A stretch of DNA of 40,493 nt from Clostridiales bacterium. Lineage in GTDB: Bacteria > Bacillota > Clostridia > Oscillospirales > Oscillospiraceae. Made by a program: the position numbers and the translations under genes. Of this stretch, positions 16,700 to 24,319 are shown piece after piece; positions within the stretch are counted from its first letter, which is position 1, and each line of letters starts with the position of its first letter. The DNA lies in NCBI GenBank assembly GCA_004555655.1, contig SFHJ01000022.1:1-40493 (forward strand). Direction: 5' to 3'. The notes below the pieces were generated by a model. That model was not told where the DNA came from. It saw only the letters and a list, made by a program, of their open reading frames with translations, and did not search any database.

Positions 16700-17437
16700 T
16701 CAGTCCTGATCCCAGTTGTGCCAGACGTTCTGCACGTCGTCGTCATCCTCAAAGATATCGAGCATTTTTTCCATGTTGTCGATGTCTTCCTGCTTCTCGA
16801 GCTTCTGGTAGGTCTGCGGAACCATCTCGATCTGCGCAGACTCAAACGCATAGCCCTTGTCCTCAAGCGCCTTGGCCACGGCGTTGAAGTCGGCCGGGTC
16901 GGTATAGACCGTGAAGCAGCCCTCTTCGGGGACAAAGTCGGCTGCGCCTGCGTCGAGCGCGTCCATCATGACGGTATCCTCGTCAAGCTCTTCTTCCTCG
17001 TTATCGATGACGATGACGCCCTTCTTGTCGAACGACCAGCTCACACAGCCGTTGGTGCCGAGGCTGCCGCCGTATTTATCAAAATGGTGGCGCACGTTGC
17101 CGGCGGTGCGGTTGCGGTTGTCGGTCATGGTTTCGACGATGACGGCGATGCCGCACGGGCCGTGGCCCTCGTAGACAATGGACTCATACGCATCGCCCTG
17201 ACCGGCGGAAGCGGCCTTTTCGAGCACGCGCTTAATGTTGTCGTTGGGCATGTTGGCCGCCTTGGCCTTGGTGATGACGGTCGCCAGACGCGAATTGTAC
17301 GCCGGGTCGGCCACGCCGCCGCCCTCTTTGACCGCGACGATCATTTCCTTGGAAATCTTGGTAAACGCAGCTGCGCGTTTGGCGTCCTGTGCGCCCTTGG
17401 TCTTCTGAATGTTATGCCACTTGGAATGTCCGGACAT
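16700..17437 (-). CDS. YebC/TACO1-family protein
   Basis: A 245-residue member of the YebC/PmpR family, annotated classically as a DNA-binding regulator and in more recent work as a ribosome-associated factor that helps translation of proline-rich stretches. The N-terminus MSGHSKWHNIQKTKGAQDAK and the following KEGGGVADPAYN and NMPNDNIKRVLEKA segments are diagnostic. Acidic C-terminus. Stand-alone, with a terminator downstream. The family assignment is certain; which of the two roles applies is not. Confidence 0.95.
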   Translation of the reverse strand: MSGHSKWHNIQKTKGAQDAKRAAAFTKISKEMIVAVKEGGGVADPAYNSRLATVITKAKAANMPNDNIKRVLEKAASAGQGDAYESIVYEGHGPCGIAVIVETMTDNRNRTAGNVRHHFDKYGGSLGTNGCVSWSFDKKGVIVIDNEEEELDEDTVMMDALDAGAADFVPEEGCFTVYTDPADFNAVAKALEDKGYAFESAQIEMVPQTYQKLEKQEDIDNMEKMLDIFEDDDDVQNVWHNWDQD

Positions 17438-17497
17438 GGAGTATTCTTCCTTCCTCTGAAAATCTGCTGATAGTGTATCATATCCGCAGGGAAAAAA

Positions 17498-18298
17498 TCA
17501 ACACTTTGCTGCAAATTGCGTCGGGTCTTTGTGCGACTGTGCCAGCAAAACCGAAAGCTGCGGGAAACTTTCGCGCAAAATACGCTCAACGACGGCGCAG
17601 ACGGGATTTTCCGTCTCAAAGTGCCCCGCATCGATGAGGTTCAGCCCCAGCTCCGCCGCCTGCAAAAACTGGTGGTATTTGACGTCTGCTGTCACGAACG
17701 TGTCACAGCCCGCAGCCAGAACCTGTTCCATCTCACCGGCGCACGAGCCGCCGCCCACCGCCACGCGCGAAACCTTCTTGCCGCCGTCTGCCATGCGCGC
17801 TCCCGGGCAGTGCAGGCAAGCGGAGACAAGCGCGCAGAAATCCGCAAGCGCCTGCTCCGGGGCATCTCCCACGCGGATGAGGCCGTATTCCCGTCCCTGC
17901 GCGTCCGTGCCCGCAGGCGCAAGCACACGCACATCCGACAAGCCCAGCGCAGCTGCGAGCACATCATTCACACCGCCCGGCGCGCAGTCGAGGTTCGTAT
18001 GCAGGTTCATGGCCGCAATGCCGTTTTCAGCCAGAAACAGCAGCTTCCGGCCGTTTTCCGTCTGGTCGCTGACCGACCTCACGGGCGAAAGCAGCAGCGG
18101 ATGGTGCGTCACGATGAGCTGCGCGTCCAGCTGTTTTGCCTCACGCAGCACCCAGTCCGCCGGGTCGAGCGCGACAAGCACGCGTGAAACCGCCGCGTCC
18201 ATGTGGCCGCAGAGAAGCCCAACATTGTCCCAATCCTCTTTCATGTATTCCGGCGCAAAGGCAAACAGCGCCTCATACACCTCTCGTACCGTAGTCAT
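17498..18298 (-). CDS. Nif3-like dinuclear metal-centre protein (YqfO type)
   Basis: A 266-residue member of the Nif3/YqfO (GTP cyclohydrolase I type 2-like) family, whose members form toroidal hexamers with a two-metal site. The metal-binding pattern is visible: WDNVGLLCG near 21-29, VTHHPLL near 58-64 and NLHTNLDCAPGGVND near 95-109, then a His/Glu near the C-terminus (GHFETEN). It is the short form without the central PII-like insert of about 100 residues seen in Bacillus YqfO. It overlaps trmK by 26 bases, the usual trmK-nif3 pair of Firmicutes. The biochemical function of the family is still unsettled. Confidence 0.93.
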   Translation of the reverse strand: MTTVREVYEALFAFAPEYMKEDWDNVGLLCGHMDAAVSRVLVALDPADWVLREAKQLDAQLIVTHHPLLLSPVRSVSDQTENGRKLLFLAENGIAAMNLHTNLDCAPGGVNDVLAAALGLSDVRVLAPAGTDAQGREYGLIRVGDAPEQALADFCALVSACLHCPGARMADGGKKVSRVAVGGGSCAGEMEQVLAAGCDTFVTADVKYHQFLQAAELGLNLIDAGHFETENPVCAVVERILRESFPQLSVLLAQSHKDPTQFAAKC

Positions 18299-18980
18299 GC
18301 CGCATTCCCTCCACTTCCTGTAATGCCTGTGTGTAATACGCCACGCGCTCCGGCGCGGCCTTCTGTGACGACTGTAACCCCTCTACCGTGGTGCGCAGCG
18401 CAGCTTCGATGCGCGCGAGGTACGCCGGCAAAAGCTCACTGCCGCTTGCAAGCAGCTGCGGCGAGACGTACTGCTGCCCCGGCGTGAGCGGCGCGGCTTT
18501 TCCAAAGCGCGCGCGCAGAACCGTATAGTAAAAGCCGCCGTCTTTGGCGAGCGTCTCTTTTTCAATGGCAAAGCCGCTGTCGGTCAGGTATTTGCGCAGG
18601 GCCTGCCCAGCGCTCTGCGGCTGCAGAACAAGCGTGTAGCGCGCGTCGCGCAGCCATGCAGCAGAATCCAGAATATGGATGATGCAGTCGCCGCCCATAC
18701 CGGCGCAGATGACCGTATCGGCCTCGCCCGGCTCAATTCTGGCAAGGCCGTCGGAAAGGACAAAGCGCAGCCGGTCCGTCACGCCGTAGCGTCTGGCGTT
18801 GCGCCGCGCTTTTGCCAGCGGCTGCTCGCGCAGATCGGCCGCGACAACAGACGAGGCCACACCTGACTGGAGCAGATGAATTGCCAGATAGCCGTGATCG
18901 GTGCCGATATCGGCCACGCGGCAGCCCGGCGTGAGCATCGACGCGCAGCATAAAAGCCGGTTGGAGATGGGTAGTTTCAT
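18273..18980 (-). CDS. trmK: tRNA (adenine(22)-N(1))-methyltransferase TrmK
   Basis: SAM-dependent methylation of N1 of adenine 22 in tRNA. The 235-residue product starts MKLPISNRL, with SAM motif I VADIGTDHGYLAI at 22-34 and the family-specific CAGMGGD near 92-98. A longer upstream open frame exists, but the ATG at 18980 has GAGG 5 bases before it and gives the usual family length. Its 3' end overlaps the nif3-like gene. A chain of hairpins begins 36 bases upstream. Confidence 0.93.
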   Translation of the reverse strand: MKLPISNRLLCCASMLTPGCRVADIGTDHGYLAIHLLQSGVASSVVAADLREQPLAKARRNARRYGVTDRLRFVLSDGLARIEPGEADTVICAGMGGDCIIHILDSAAWLRDARYTLVLQPQSAGQALRKYLTDSGFAIEKETLAKDGGFYYTVLRARFGKAAPLTPGQQYVSPQLLASGSELLPAYLARIEAALRTTVEGLQSSQKAAPERVAYYTQALQEVEGMRHDYGTRGV

Positions 18981-19015
18981 ACATGCCTCGCAAATACCAA
19001 AAATGCCCCGCAGAG

Positions 19016-19187
19016 TTCGCGCCCGCAGGCGCGAAAAGATGTTGATCGTTTTTTTCGAGGACATGTGCCTCGAAAAAAACACGCTGCGCTCCGCAAGTGT
19101 GAAAAATGGCCGCAGGGCGGCCATTTCTTTGCGCGCAGCGGAGCGCGGTCTTATGTAAGTGAAAAAGCCGAAGGCTTTTTCACTTAC
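19016..19187. repeat. Chain of perfect hairpins, second copy type
   Basis: Five inverted repeats in 172 bases: 19016-19035 (8-bp stem, 4-base loop); 19048-19080 (13-bp stem with a T7/A7 run); an outer pair GCGCTCCGC (19086-19094) with GCGGAGCGC (19138-19146) enclosing 19104-19126 (10-bp stem); and 19155-19187 (15-bp stem, 3-base loop). The last hairpin contains the stop codon of the DUF1858 gene. The architecture matches the chain at 13198-13348, although the sequences differ. Confidence 0.75.
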
Positions 19188-19405
19188 AGTCCGGCTTCCT
19201 CCGAAGCCTCAATGAACTTGTTGACCTGCGCCAGGAACGCATCTGCGTCAACGCCGTGCACCATGCAGGCCTCTTCCACGGTCTCACCGCGCGAAGACGG
19301 GCAGCCCAGGCAGTGCATGCCGATGGCCATAAACAAAGGAGCAGTCTGCGGCGCGATGTCGAGCACATCGCCGATGATGGTGGTCTTTTCGATTTTAACA
19401 GCCAT
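19184..19405 (-). CDS. DUF1858-domain redox protein
   Basis: A 73-residue protein made of a single DUF1858 domain, the module also found attached to hybrid-cluster proteins and some disulfide-handling enzymes. A CxxC redox pair (Cys32 and Cys35 in MHCLGCPS) and a third cysteine (Cys47) are present. Expected to handle thiols or bind a metal or cofactor in the cytoplasm. It has a perfect sigma-A-type promoter and AGGAGG upstream, so it is likely well expressed. The stop codon lies inside a 15-bp hairpin, which can act as its 3' end structure. Confidence 0.88.
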   Translation of the reverse strand: MAVKIEKTTIIGDVLDIAPQTAPLFMAIGMHCLGCPSSRGETVEEACMVHGVDADAFLAQVNKFIEASEEAGL

Positions 19406-19435
19406 AATTGCGGCCTCCTATTATAATATAGATGT

Positions 19436-19464
19436 ATTATACCCAAAGCTGCGACACAATGCAA
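19436..19464 (-). promoter_or_regulatory. Promoter for the DUF1858 gene
   Basis: Minus strand TTGCAT (19459-19464), 17-base spacer, TATAAT (19436-19441), about 30 bases before the ATG. Confidence 0.8.
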
Positions 19465-19479
19465 CAAGAAAAACGGGCC

Positions 19480-19968
19480 TCAGAGCGTGCGGTAATACGG
19501 GCAAATATCTTCGCACCGGCCATCCGGCATACGAAACCCGCCCGGGATCACGCCGAGCTGCTGAAAGCCCAGCCGCTCATACAGGTGTCTTGCGTGCGTA
19601 TTCGTTGCGACAACGGCGTTGAACTGCAGCACGCGGAACCCGTGTGCCCTGCCCTGCGCCAGAGAGTCAAGCACCAGCTTTTCGCCGATATGCCTTCCGC
19701 GGCTGTCAGACGCAACGCAGTAGCTGGCGTTGCAGATATGTCCGCAGCGGCCGACGTTGTTCGGGTGCAGGATATAAAGGCCGCCGATCCTGCCCGCTTC
19801 GTCGCATGCCACGCCGCAGTAGCTCTGCCCGCCAAAAAACGCCGCGCCGGTATGCGCGTCCAGAAGCTCCTCCTGCGGAAAGGCGACGCCTTCGGCGACA
19901 ACCTCGTTCCAGATCCCGATCATGCGCGGAAGATCCTGCGCGCAGTATGCACGGACTGTGATTTGCAT
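19480..19968 (-). CDS. GNAT-family N-acetyltransferase
   Basis: Acetyl-CoA-dependent acyltransferase of unknown substrate, 162 residues. The acetyl-CoA-binding segment is seen as VASDSRGRHIGEKLVLDSL (about 88-106), followed by LQFNAVVATNTHARHLYERLG, where the N-x(5)-A..LYE..GF pattern closes the fold. The start is set by AGGGGGG directly upstream of ATG 19968; a longer open frame runs back through the tsf terminator. Phosphinothricin-acetyltransferase-like relatives are the nearest in appearance. Promoter not identified; it follows the rpsB-tsf terminator. Confidence 0.88.
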   Translation of the reverse strand: MQITVRAYCAQDLPRMIGIWNEVVAEGVAFPQEELLDAHTGAAFFGGQSYCGVACDEAGRIGGLYILHPNNVGRCGHICNASYCVASDSRGRHIGEKLVLDSLAQGRAHGFRVLQFNAVVATNTHARHLYERLGFQQLGVIPGGFRMPDGRCEDICPYYRTL

Positions 19969-19983
19969 GTTTTCCCCCCTGAT

Positions 19984-20016
19984 AAAAGCGGCGGCGCAGC
20001 TGTTGCTGCGCCGCCG
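19984..20016 (-). terminator. Intrinsic terminator after tsf
   Basis: A 12-bp GC-rich stem (CGGCGGCGCAGC at 19989-20000 with GCTGCGCCGCCG at 20005-20016) followed, on the minus strand, by TTTT. Ends the rpsB-tsf transcript. Confidence 0.88.
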
Positions 20017-20038
20017 AAGCATGTGGTCTATGAAACGA

Positions 20039-20965
20039 TTACTTGCCCATGTTCATCTGCGCGGCAACTTCCGCAGCAAAGTCTTCCTGCTTCTTCTCGA
20101 TGCCCTCGCCCTTCTCAAAGCGGACGGCGTCGACGAACTTGACCTTGCCGCCGAGCTCCTTGGCAGCGGCGTTCATATACTGCTCGACCGTGACGGCGCC
20201 GTCCTTGACGAACGGCTGCTGCAGCAGGCAGTTCTCCTCGTAGAACTTGTTGAGCTTGCCGGCAGCAATCTTCTCCTTGACCTGCTGGGGCTTGGAGGCC
20301 ATCTTGGGGTCGTTGTCCATCTGGGCGACGAGGATCTTCTTTTCCTCTTCCAGAACGTCCTCGGTCACGAGGCTCTTGTCCCAGAAACGGGGATTGAGGG
20401 CCGCGATCTGCATGGCGATGTCCTTGCCGATGACGGTGGCGTCAATGCCGCCTTCAACTTCAAGGTTGACCAGAACGCCGATCTTGCCGCCGGCATGGAC
20501 ATAGGCCACGGTGGTGTTCTTGTCGAAGCGGGCAAAACGGCGGATCTGCAGGTTCTCACCAATGGACATGACCTTCTCGGGCAGCACTTCGCTGACCTTC
20601 AGCTCAGTGCCCGGATATTTGCATTCCTTCACAGCCTCGACGTCAGCGGGATTGTCCTTCATGACGACCGTGCAGATGTCCTTGACGAACTCGACAAACG
20701 GCGCGCTCTTGGCGCAGAAGTCGGTCTCGCAGTTGACCTCGACCATGGCGCCAACACCGCAGTCGGTGCAGACAGCGGCATACGCCATGCCTTCGGCCGC
20801 GATGCGGCCGGCTTTCTTCGCGGCCTTCGCCAGTCCCTTTTCACGCAGCCATTCCACAGCCTTATCCATATCGCCGTCGTTTTCCGCAAGCGCCTTCTTG
20901 CAGTCCATCATGCCGACGTTGGTCATTTCACGCAGTTTCTTGACATCAGCAGCAGTAAATGCCAT
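20039..20965 (-). CDS. tsf: Translation elongation factor Ts
   Basis: Guanine-nucleotide exchange factor for EF-Tu. The 308-residue product shows the N-terminal UBA-like domain (KKLREMTNVGMMDCKKAL) and the core ETDF motif that inserts near the EF-Tu nucleotide site (usual ETDFVAK, here ETDFCAK). Second gene of the conserved rpsB-tsf operon, 76 bases after rpsB with a hairpin in the gap, and ended by a strong terminator. Confidence 0.98.
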   Translation of the reverse strand: MAFTAADVKKLREMTNVGMMDCKKALAENDGDMDKAVEWLREKGLAKAAKKAGRIAAEGMAYAAVCTDCGVGAMVEVNCETDFCAKSAPFVEFVKDICTVVMKDNPADVEAVKECKYPGTELKVSEVLPEKVMSIGENLQIRRFARFDKNTTVAYVHAGGKIGVLVNLEVEGGIDATVIGKDIAMQIAALNPRFWDKSLVTEDVLEEEKKILVAQMDNDPKMASKPQQVKEKIAAGKLNKFYEENCLLQQPFVKDGAVTVEQYMNAAAKELGGKVKFVDAVRFEKGEGIEKKQEDFAAEVAAQMNMGK

Positions 20966-20998
20966 TGTAATTTCCTCCTGTAAAAAATAGTATCTCTT

Positions 20999-21028
20999 GA
21001 AAAGTGCCCGTCATGCGGCGGGCACTTT
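20999..21028 (-). terminator. Intercistronic hairpin between rpsB and tsf
   Basis: AAAGTGCCCG (21001-21010) pairs with CGGGCACTTT (21019-21028); on the minus strand a short T-run follows. A partial terminator here would lower tsf relative to rpsB, as reported for the E. coli rpsB-tsf gap. Confidence 0.65.
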
Positions 21029-21041
21029 AAAATCCAAAATC

Positions 21042-21779
21042 TTATTCAGCTGCGGGAGCCTCGGCCTGTGCCGGAGCGGCGGCCTCGGTGTTCTCCTCGC
21101 CCTGACGGCCCTCGGTCACGGCATTGGCCATGGTGGAGGCGATCAGACGGATGGCGCGGATGGCGTCATCGTTGCCGGGGATGACATAATCGACCTCATC
21201 GGGGTCGCAGTTGGTATCGACGATAGCGACGATGGGGATATGCAGCTTGCGGGCCTCGGCGATGGCGTTTCTTTCCTTGCGCGGGTCGACGATGAACAGC
21301 GCGCCCGGGAGCTTCTTCATGTCCTTGACGCCGCCGAGATACTTCTCGAGCTTGGCGATTTCGCCCTGATGCTTGATGACTTCCTTCTTGGGCAGCATCG
21401 CGAACGTGCCGTCCTCTTCCATCTTCTTCAGCTGGGCCAGACGGTCGATACGGGTGCGCATGGTGCGGAAGTTGGTCAGCATGCCGCCGAGCCAGCGGGC
21501 ATTGACGTAGTACTGGCCGACACGCTCAGCCTCTTCCTTGATCGCGTCCTGCGCCTGCTTCTTGGTGCCGACGAACAGGATGCTCTGGCCGTTGGCGGCC
21601 AGCTCACGCACGAAAGCATAGGCCTCTTCGAGCTTCTTGACGGTCTTCTGCAGATCAATGATGTAGATGCCATTGCGCTCGGTGTAGATGTAGGTTGCCA
21701 TTTTGGGGTTCCAGCGGCGGGTCTGGTGGCCGAAATGCACGCCAGCTTCCAGCAGCTGCTTCATGGATACGACTGCCAT
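21042..21779 (-). CDS. rpsB: 30S ribosomal protein S2
   Basis: Component of the small ribosomal subunit. The 245-residue product begins MAVVSMKQLLEAGVHFGHQT and carries ARWLGGMLTNFRTMRTRI and IVDTNCDPDEVDYVIPGNDD, all diagnostic for S2. The C-terminus ends in an Ala/Glu/Pro tail. AAAAGGAG precedes the ATG. First gene of rpsB-tsf, with a consensus promoter and a leader of about 125 bases. Confidence 0.99.
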   Translation of the reverse strand: MAVVSMKQLLEAGVHFGHQTRRWNPKMATYIYTERNGIYIIDLQKTVKKLEEAYAFVRELAANGQSILFVGTKKQAQDAIKEEAERVGQYYVNARWLGGMLTNFRTMRTRIDRLAQLKKMEEDGTFAMLPKKEVIKHQGEIAKLEKYLGGVKDMKKLPGALFIVDPRKERNAIAEARKLHIPIVAIVDTNCDPDEVDYVIPGNDDAIRAIRLIASTMANAVTEGRQGEENTEAAAPAQAEAPAAE

Positions 21780-21900
21780 AGTTTTTGTTCTCCTTTTGTT
21801 TTTACCTCCACCCGGTTCTCAGGCCGCTCCACCATTTCTGGCACGTCAAGCGGCAATTCCCGGATGTGCGGTTTCATAATGTCGCCGTGCTTCGCACAGC
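21780..21900 (-). promoter_or_regulatory. rpsB leader, structured, with a short overlapping open frame
   Basis: The leader between the promoter and rpsB can fold a stem in which CCGCT pairs with AGCGG, with an inner TGCCA/TGGTG pair (roughly 21828-21858). It also holds a 38-codon frame (21761-21877, minus strand) that begins MKPHIRELPLDVPE and runs past the rpsB start. No good ribosome site precedes its ATG. Either an S2-type autoregulatory RNA or a leader peptide is possible; neither is shown. Confidence 0.35.
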
Positions 21901-21908
21901 GCCTAGGT

Positions 21909-21937
21909 ATTATACAAGATCGCGCGCGCAAATGCAA
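21909..21937 (-). promoter_or_regulatory. Promoter for rpsB-tsf
   Basis: Minus strand TTGCAT (21932-21937), 17-base spacer, TATAAT (21909-21914). Strong sigma-A-type promoter as expected for a ribosomal operon. Confidence 0.85.
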
Positions 21938-21983
21938 GCATTTTTTTACAGAAAACACCGCTTTTGCGCGCTTTTTTCGCGCA

Positions 21984-22262
21984 TTAAAACAGCCCGTGCC
22001 GTTTGCGCGGCGAACGCCAGTCCGTGACCGGCCCGTCGACGAGGATGATGTCCTCACCGATGCGTCGGATGCAGTTCCAGGGTACGATATACTCCGAGTC
22101 ACGGCCGAACAGTCCCAGAAACCGGCACGGGCCCGGAATGATAACGGACAGCACGCGCCCGGAATCGAGATCGATGGAAAGATCATGGATATAGCCCAGA
22201 CGCGTGCCCTCGCAGATGTGGATAACTTCCTTGTTCCGAAGCTCAGAAAACCGGTTGACCAT
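21984..22262 (-). CDS. YlmC/YmxH-family sporulation protein (PRC-barrel)
   Basis: A 92-residue PRC-barrel protein of the YlmC/YmxH family found in endospore formers. The pattern RFSELRNKEVIHICEGTRLG, then DLSIDLDSGRVLSVIIPG and YIVPWNCIRRIGEDIILV is typical. GGGAGG lies upstream of the ATG. It is 55 bases downstream of sigG on the same strand and probably co-transcribed, supporting a sporulation role; its molecular activity is not known. Confidence 0.9.
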   Translation of the reverse strand: MVNRFSELRNKEVIHICEGTRLGYIHDLSIDLDSGRVLSVIIPGPCRFLGLFGRDSEYIVPWNCIRRIGEDIILVDGPVTDWRSPRKRHGLF

Positions 22263-22317
22263 CACAGCGCCTCCCACACATACGGTCTCACAAAAGCGTA
22301 TGCGCGCAGCGCGCGGA

Positions 22318-23097
22318 TCATGACCCGCTGATGGCCTTGCGGATGCTGCTGAGCGCGCTTTTTTCCAGCCGCGAGACCTGCGCCTGCGAGATGCCGACCT
22401 GGCTGGCCACCTCCATCTGCGTCTTGCCGCTGTAAAAGCGCAGCGCCAGAATGCGCTTTTCCCGTTCAGACAGGTCCTTGATGGCCTCGCGCAGGGCGAT
22501 GGACTCGAGCCAGTGCTCATCGGTATTTCTGGTGTCGCGCACCTGGTCCATGACGGTCAAAGGGTCTCCGCCGTCAGAATAGACCGGCTCATAGAGTGAC
22601 ACCGGCGCGGTAATGGCGTCCATGGCGCCCACGACCTGCTCCATCGGCAGCTGCAGCTCGAGCGCAATCTGCTCGAGCGATGGCTCACGGCCGTCGCGGG
22701 CGGTGAGCGACTGCTTGCACTGCAGCACACGGTAGGCGGTGTCGCGCACCGAGCGGCTGACGCGGATGGGGCTGTAGTCGCGCAGATAGCGCCGCAGCTC
22801 TCCCGCGATCATCGGCACGCCGTAGGTCGAGAAACGCACCTGCTTTGTGGTATCGAAGTTCGCAATGGCCTTCAACAGTCCGATGCAGCCCACCTGAAAC
22901 AGATCGTCCGGGTTCTCTCCGCGGCCCATGAAGCGCTGCACCACCGACAAAACGAGCTTGAGATTGCCTTCGACAAGTTCGCGCCTGGCTTCGTCGTCGC
23001 CCGACTGTGAGCGCTCGATGAGCTGCATCATCTGCTCATTCGACAAGGTTTTCAGTTTCGACGTGTTTACGCCGCTGATCTCTACTTTTCCCTGCAT
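22318..23097 (-). CDS. sigG: RNA polymerase sporulation sigma factor SigG
   Basis: Late forespore-specific sigma factor. The 259-residue product has regions 2 (NPDDLFQVGCIGLLKAIANF and VRFSTYGVPMIAGELRRYLR), 3 and 4 (TQMEVASQVGISQAQVSRLE as the -35 recognition helix). The N-terminal segment VEISGVNTSKLKTLSNEQM is the SigG-specific signature that distinguishes it from SigF. AGGAGG lies 8 bases before the ATG. A sequence matching the SigF/SigG promoter consensus is directly upstream, and gpr, a classical SigG-controlled gene, follows on the same strand. Confidence 0.97.
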   Translation of the reverse strand: MQGKVEISGVNTSKLKTLSNEQMMQLIERSQSGDDEARRELVEGNLKLVLSVVQRFMGRGENPDDLFQVGCIGLLKAIANFDTTKQVRFSTYGVPMIAGELRRYLRDYSPIRVSRSVRDTAYRVLQCKQSLTARDGREPSLEQIALELQLPMEQVVGAMDAITAPVSLYEPVYSDGGDPLTVMDQVRDTRNTDEHWLESIALREAIKDLSEREKRILALRFYSGKTQMEVASQVGISQAQVSRLEKSALSSIRKAISGS

Positions 23098-23132
23098 GAC
23101 GGCCTCCTGATGAAATGAACGGTTCTTGCATC

Positions 23133-23160
23133 AGTATTTCCCAAGCAATCAAAAAGATAC
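23133..23160 (-). promoter_or_regulatory. Candidate SigF/SigG-type promoter of sigG
   Basis: Minus strand GTATC (23156-23160; consensus GYATA, one mismatch), 14-base spacer, GGAAATACT (23133-23141), a full match to the forespore -10 consensus GGNNANANT. Transcription would begin about 30 bases before the sigG ATG. In Bacillus the sigG gene is switched on by SigF in the forespore. Confidence 0.7.
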
Positions 23161-23294
23161 CTCCGCCGCAGGCGAACTTTTTCCGGCTTTTTTTCAGATT
23201 CGTCTAAAAATGTCCACCGCCGTTGTAGACGTAATCCACCTTCGCGCGGGAATTTATGGTCATCATTTTCCCGGAAAAAATTAAAAATCGCCCC

Positions 23295-23371
23295 TGTGGA
23301 CAAGTGTGTGGACATGTGGAATTTTCCTTGCAACACAAAAGTTTTTCACATTGTCCACACGGTTATCCACA
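23295..23371. promoter_or_regulatory. Cluster of DnaA-box-like 9-mers
   Basis: Four 9-base sites close to the DnaA box TTATCCACA: TGTGGACAA (23295-23303) and TGTGGACAT (23307-23315) on one strand, TTGTCCACA (23351-23359) and the exact TTATCCACA (23363-23371) on the other, plus a weaker TTTTTCACA at 23342-23350. The two pairs are arranged head to head with a 35-base AT-rich middle. It lies in the 337-base gene-free gap between gpr and sigG, upstream of the sigG promoter. No dnaA gene or other origin marker is in the window. Confidence 0.7.
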
Positions 23372-23434
23372 GGAACTTTTTCCGCATAAGGCGGTTTCCG
23401 TAATATCCGGCCGTTGACATAAGGCTTCTGAACA

Positions 23435-24301
23435 TTATGGCACAAAACTCGCCACGTCGGCCAGCGTCAGCCCGCGGTGCACGGCCAGATCGATTCCATA
23501 GCCGATGAGCCGGCCCAATTCGCGCACGCGTGCGTCAATATCGCGTGGGGTCACGACCATGCCGGAAATGGCGCGCGGCTCGTCCGGCGCGTCCTTCGGC
23601 AGCAGCGCGTCGGCGTCGATGACCGTCGGCACCCCAACCGCCACGACCGGCGCGCCGAGCGTGGCTGCGTTGAACGCCGCGCGCGCGTTTTGAACGCCGG
23701 AGCCCGGTACGATGCCGGTATCCGTGAGCTGCACGGTGGTGCACAGCCTGTGCGCGCAGCTCGCTGCCAGCGCGTCAACGACGATGATGGCCTCGGGTTT
23801 GACGTGTTCGACGACCCCGCGCACGAGCTCCACGCTCTCCACACCCGTGGTGCCGAGCACGCCGGGCTCTGCCGCGCTGACGCTGGCAAAGCCGGAAAAC
23901 GCCGTGGCGCAGCTTGTTTTGAGATGCCGCGTGACGATGACGCTTTTGAGCGTCTCCGGCCCCACGGCGTCAGGCGTGACGGCGGCGTTGCCGAGTCCTA
24001 CGACGAGCACGCTCTCCCGTTCGCCAAGGAGCGTGCGCAGTTGGCGTGAAAGCGCCGCCGCGGCACGATTGAAGCTCCCCGTTTCCCGCCGCGTGAGCGG
24101 CGCGAGCTCCAGCGTCACATAGGTTCCCACGGGCTTGTTGAGCTGCTTTGCGCCCTGCGCATCGAGAATTTTCACGCAGGTCGTTTTGATGCCTTTGGCA
24201 TTTGTCTCCCGCGCCCAGACGCCGGGCAGCTCCGTCTGCTCGCCCGCATCGCGCCGGAAGAGCTCGCGTTCCTCCAGCGCCAGATCTGTCCTTACCGGCA
24301 T
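23435..24301 (-). CDS. gpr: Germination protease GPR
   Basis: Aspartic-type endopeptidase that degrades small acid-soluble spore proteins during germination. The 288-residue product carries TDLALEERELF near the N-terminus (propeptide region), the GLGNAAVTPDAVGP and GTTGVESVELV segments and VVDALAASCAHRLCTTVQLTDTGI (here read as consecutive conserved stretches), all typical of GPR. ATG 24301 is preferred, with GAGGTG 6 bases upstream; a GTG at 24310 would overlap that site. A full match to the forespore promoter consensus precedes it. Length is somewhat shorter than Bacillus GPR (about 370), as usual in Clostridia. Confidence 0.95.
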   Translation of the reverse strand: MPVRTDLALEERELFRRDAGEQTELPGVWARETNAKGIKTTCVKILDAQGAKQLNKPVGTYVTLELAPLTRRETGSFNRAAAALSRQLRTLLGERESVLVVGLGNAAVTPDAVGPETLKSVIVTRHLKTSCATAFSGFASVSAAEPGVLGTTGVESVELVRGVVEHVKPEAIIVVDALAASCAHRLCTTVQLTDTGIVPGSGVQNARAAFNAATLGAPVVAVGVPTVIDADALLPKDAPDEPRAISGMVVTPRDIDARVRELGRLIGYGIDLAVHRGLTLADVASFVP

Positions 24302-24319
24302 TCGCCTCACCTCGCGGCT

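Noticed and set aside
15712..16935. Extension of the amidohydrolase upstream into yebC
   Set aside because: The extra N-terminal part is the out-of-frame yebC sequence; the ATG at 16566 with GGGAG gives the expected HxH start of the enzyme.
23295..23371. Replication origin
   Set aside because: DnaA-box-like sites are present but there is no dnaA, dnaN or other origin gene near, and the neighbours are sporulation genes.
23413..23440. TTGACA-like box near the end of gpr
   Set aside because: No matching -10 box at 16-18 bases on the plus strand and no downstream plus-strand gene.
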